DNA of 64,000 nucleotides from Centropus unirufus (taxonomy: Eukaryota > Chordata > Aves > Cuculiformes > Centropidae): contig VYZI01000075.1 of the NCBI GenBank assembly GCA_013397695.1, positions 1,864,000 to 1,927,999 of the forward strand, written 5' to 3'. The notes below the pieces were generated by a model. The model had not been told where the DNA came from and made no database searches. It was given only the letters and a program-made list of their open reading frames with translations. A program made the translations under genes and the position numbers. Position 1 is the stretch's first letter. Every line of letters starts with the position of its first letter. Positions 61,301 to 64,000 of the stretch are shown one piece after another.

Positions 61301-63506
61301 GATGGGGTGGAAAGAGGTGGGAAAGGATTGGCTGCACCAGCCACCCAGTGAGGAAAGGTCTCCTGGACACTTCTGTCCAACTGCCTGGTGGAAATAGCCC
61401 AGCAAAGCGGACAGCGCTTTCTTGGAAGTGGGGTAAGAGAGAGACGGGTGGGGAGGTGGAAAAAGAGAAGGTTTGTTGGAAGACGGCAACCGGGAAGCCC
61501 CTCCATTCCTCTCCACTCCCTTTCCCAAGGAAAACATTGCTGCTCTGTGGCTGCTAATGGCTTCCAGATGGAGCAAGTGTCACAAAGCATGGAGAGCTCT
61601 CCTGGGGCCACGTGGCTCTCACAGGGCGATGAAAGGCTATAGAGCCTGCCCCTGTTTGCAAGAACAAGGCATGAAGGGAGCGAAGGACACACCTTTGTCA
61701 GAAAAGGAAAGGAGAGGTGGAGAAAGCCCCAAACATCATCCTTGCATCATCATTGCATGCCTAAACATATGGCATGTTTTCAAAGAAAAAAGGTCAAAGC
61801 TACAGGTCTATACAGACCCGAAGAGCAAGAAGCCACCTTTGGCGCAGGTCCCAGTGGCAGAGCCAGCAGGAGGGGACAAAGGAGGGGAACTACATTATTT
61901 GTAGTTGGATAGATCTGAACCAAAAATAATCTGATGGTACCAGTTTATGGCCTTAAATCATAAGAAATTTTAGTATGCATAGTCAATGAATCACAAGAGT
62001 TGGTCACAATGGAGGTAGACTGAATCACAATTAAATACAAGTTGCCTTTTTAACAGAAACTAAATTCTATGCTAAGAATACAAAAAAAAAAAGGATTTTT
62101 TGTATTGTCACATATGTGGTGTAAGACATTTACTTAGAGGGAAGTATTGACAACGTGTTTTGCCTCAAAACCCAGTGCTGAACCATCCAGTGATCACTGC
62201 AGCACCTCATGTCCAAACTGGAGGTGGTTTTTCATGAATGTTTATTATAGGACCTAGAGGCCACAAGTTTAGCACAATATTTGCTGTTGAGTCCAACCCC
62301 ATGATATACAGAAATTAGCACAACCTTTAAAAATGCTTAGTATTTCTGGAAGGATGGGGACAAGGATGGGAGCATGAAGAGGAGATACCCCCATTGTTCA
62401 CAGCACATCCACACTCACTGTGGCACAGCTGGTTTCCAGAGCCTTTGCAACTCACCAGAGCTCAGTGCAACCCCTTCTGCAATGAAAACCTCTCTGAAGC
62501 CCTGGGAAACTCCTGGGTTCATCTAAGGCAGCCCTGAAAAGGCTAATTGAGAAAAAATGCTGCTTTGGATAGAAGGAATGGAGCTTGTCCATGACCACTC
62601 AGTCAACACAAATCTGTTTGGATGATGAGCAAGGATGCTCTACACTGCTGGCCACACCTGGAACCCAGAGCAAGAGCAGCCAAAGCATCCTCACGTGTTG
62701 TAACGGCAGTGGGCAAGCCCTGGGGGAGCTCAAACAGGTGTCCTGATCCTTACCCATATAGGCACTGCTGCTCAGCAGTCTCTCCTCTCTTCGTGGGTCA
62801 GCCCTACCCTGAAGCCAGGAAAGACTCATGACAGTACTTCCAAAAATCCTGAGGAAATCCACGAAAGCTTCCCAGCAATGGAAGTCACGCTGACTTCAAG
62901 AAGAAATGTGCAAATCCAACTGCAGTTCAACTCAGATATGTACTCATTTGTGAGAAAGACCAAAATATCTCTGTGCTTTCTGGCCTGTTTCTTCCAGCTC
63001 AGTCTGCATGGAAAGCGGCTTGAACTAATTTCCAGGGCAGAAATCATTATCCTGCATTGTATTTGTATGGAGCACGATGGTGAAGAGAGTCCGTGATTCA
63101 CCTCTGAGAGCCTGTGTTCCCGCTAGCCAGTCTCCCCTCCAGGGCTACCCACAGCACACCCTGATCGCGTTAAAACTAGCCTGAATCCATTGCTGCCCCC
63201 ACCTTGTCTCCCACAGGCTTTGCTGACGGACCTCCTCGGGAGCTGGATCCGCAATCATCAGCCCAGTTGCTAGGGAAAAAAAATCTCAAAAAATAAAAAA
63301 AAAAATAATCAAAGAACCCTATTGCCTTTCTTTTGGGGCAGCAATACCCACCCACACAGTGGGGAATGGTAGCAGGGGCAGCAGCCTCAGTGGCCAGGTT
63401 TAACCCATCACCGTGTGCCCATCCAAAACTTTAAACCCCACTCAAGGGGCCCCTGTGCCGTTGTGCTGGGGAGGAGACACTGGCCAGCAGATTTACTAAA
63501 AAAAGG

Positions 63507-63523
63507 AAAAAAAAAAAAAAAAA
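63507..63523 (+). repeat. Poly(A) tract
   Basis: Seventeen A in the CD81 5' intron. Confidence 0.8.
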
Positions 63524-64000
63524 CAAACAGAAGCAAGCCCAATCCCCTTTACCCCCAAAGCTACACGGAAAACCACACCCCAGCTCTGGATGCCTGGCCT
63601 CAGTCCCAGGGCCGAGCTAATTAGAGCCACGGGTCATGTCCCCCTGTCACTGGCTGTGAGTAGCTGGAGACAAATTTCCTATTTTGGATCTGGGAAGTGA
63701 GAACGAAGTCCAGGCGATACAGCTGCCATGCTCTGCTCCTCATCAGGCAGCTTCAAGGAAAGCACGGGAGAGGCGGGTAGCGGGGATGAGCGCCCAGAGA
63801 CACTGCACAGGTGGCCCAGCAAGGGGGAAAATGTGAAATCCAGGGGGATTCAAGGCAAACAAAAGTCGACGCTTTATCCCCACACTGCTGAAAAGTTTTC
63901 ACCCTCAGTAGCCATCCCTGGGCATCACATAACCAAATCCTTGAAGGACAGGGATCTTGATTTTCCCCTCTCACCTTAATTCACTATCAACCCACTGAGA

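Larger units (their letters stand above)
55507..64000 (-). other. CD81: CD81 5' intron (intron 2, to the window edge)
   Basis: At least 8.5 kb with no match to CD81 exon 1 or 2 (MGVEGCTKCIKYLLFVFNFV, LRHDPQTTNLLYLEL). It holds a CR1-like fragment near 58.2 kb and poly(A) runs (for example 63507-63523). Several unspliced open frames up to about 217 codons on either strand show no family I know. Confidence 0.65.

Overview
The window is vertebrate nuclear DNA, almost certainly from a bird. It contains long introns with consensus GT..AG junctions, a CpG-island promoter, and CR1 LINE fragments that end in the octamer tail typical of avian CR1. No mammalian Alu/B1-type SINEs were seen. The three recognisable genes are TRPM5 (+), TSSC4 (-) and CD81 (-). 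Their order and relative orientation match the human 11p15.5 block CD81-TSSC4-TRPM5, read from the other strand. That block belongs to the imprinted KCNQ1 domain in mammals.

Region by region. Positions 1-32764 hold the 3' 21 coding exons of TRPM5, a Ca2+-activated monovalent cation channel. They give 1014 codons, from the TRPM homology region to the C-terminal tail; the first exons lie before position 1. Positions 32765-35116 are the tail-to-tail spacer between TRPM5 and TSSC4. TSSC4 (U5 snRNP assembly factor) has a single main coding exon at 36157-35117, two probable 5' exons, and a CpG-island promoter at about 38.3-39.0 kb. That promoter carries a YY1-type motif and an inverted pair of ZNF143/THAP11-type motifs. 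Positions 39.0-39.85 kb hold a diverged tandem duplication of about 411 bp. CD81 (tetraspanin) occupies 55506-49142 with exons 3-8; exons 1-2 lie past the right edge, so 55507-64000 is its large 5' intron.

The most interesting part is the TSSC4-CD81 interval (41.2-46.9 kb), where mammals have no gene known to me. On the + strand I can chain five phase-compatible exon candidates. They comprise a short ATG exon, a signal-peptide exon, an exon with a CQQL-containing helix, a third helical exon, and a last exon with a stop codon and AATAAA 34 nt later. The chain predicts a secreted protein of about 198 residues with four-helix (IL-6/LIF/IL-12A type) cytokine-like features. It is a hand-built model with two weak junctions and is offered as a hypothesis.

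The three named genes do not form a pathway. TRPM5 works in taste, tuft and beta-cell signalling, TSSC4 in spliceosome assembly, and CD81 in membrane microdomains. They are linked by conserved synteny.
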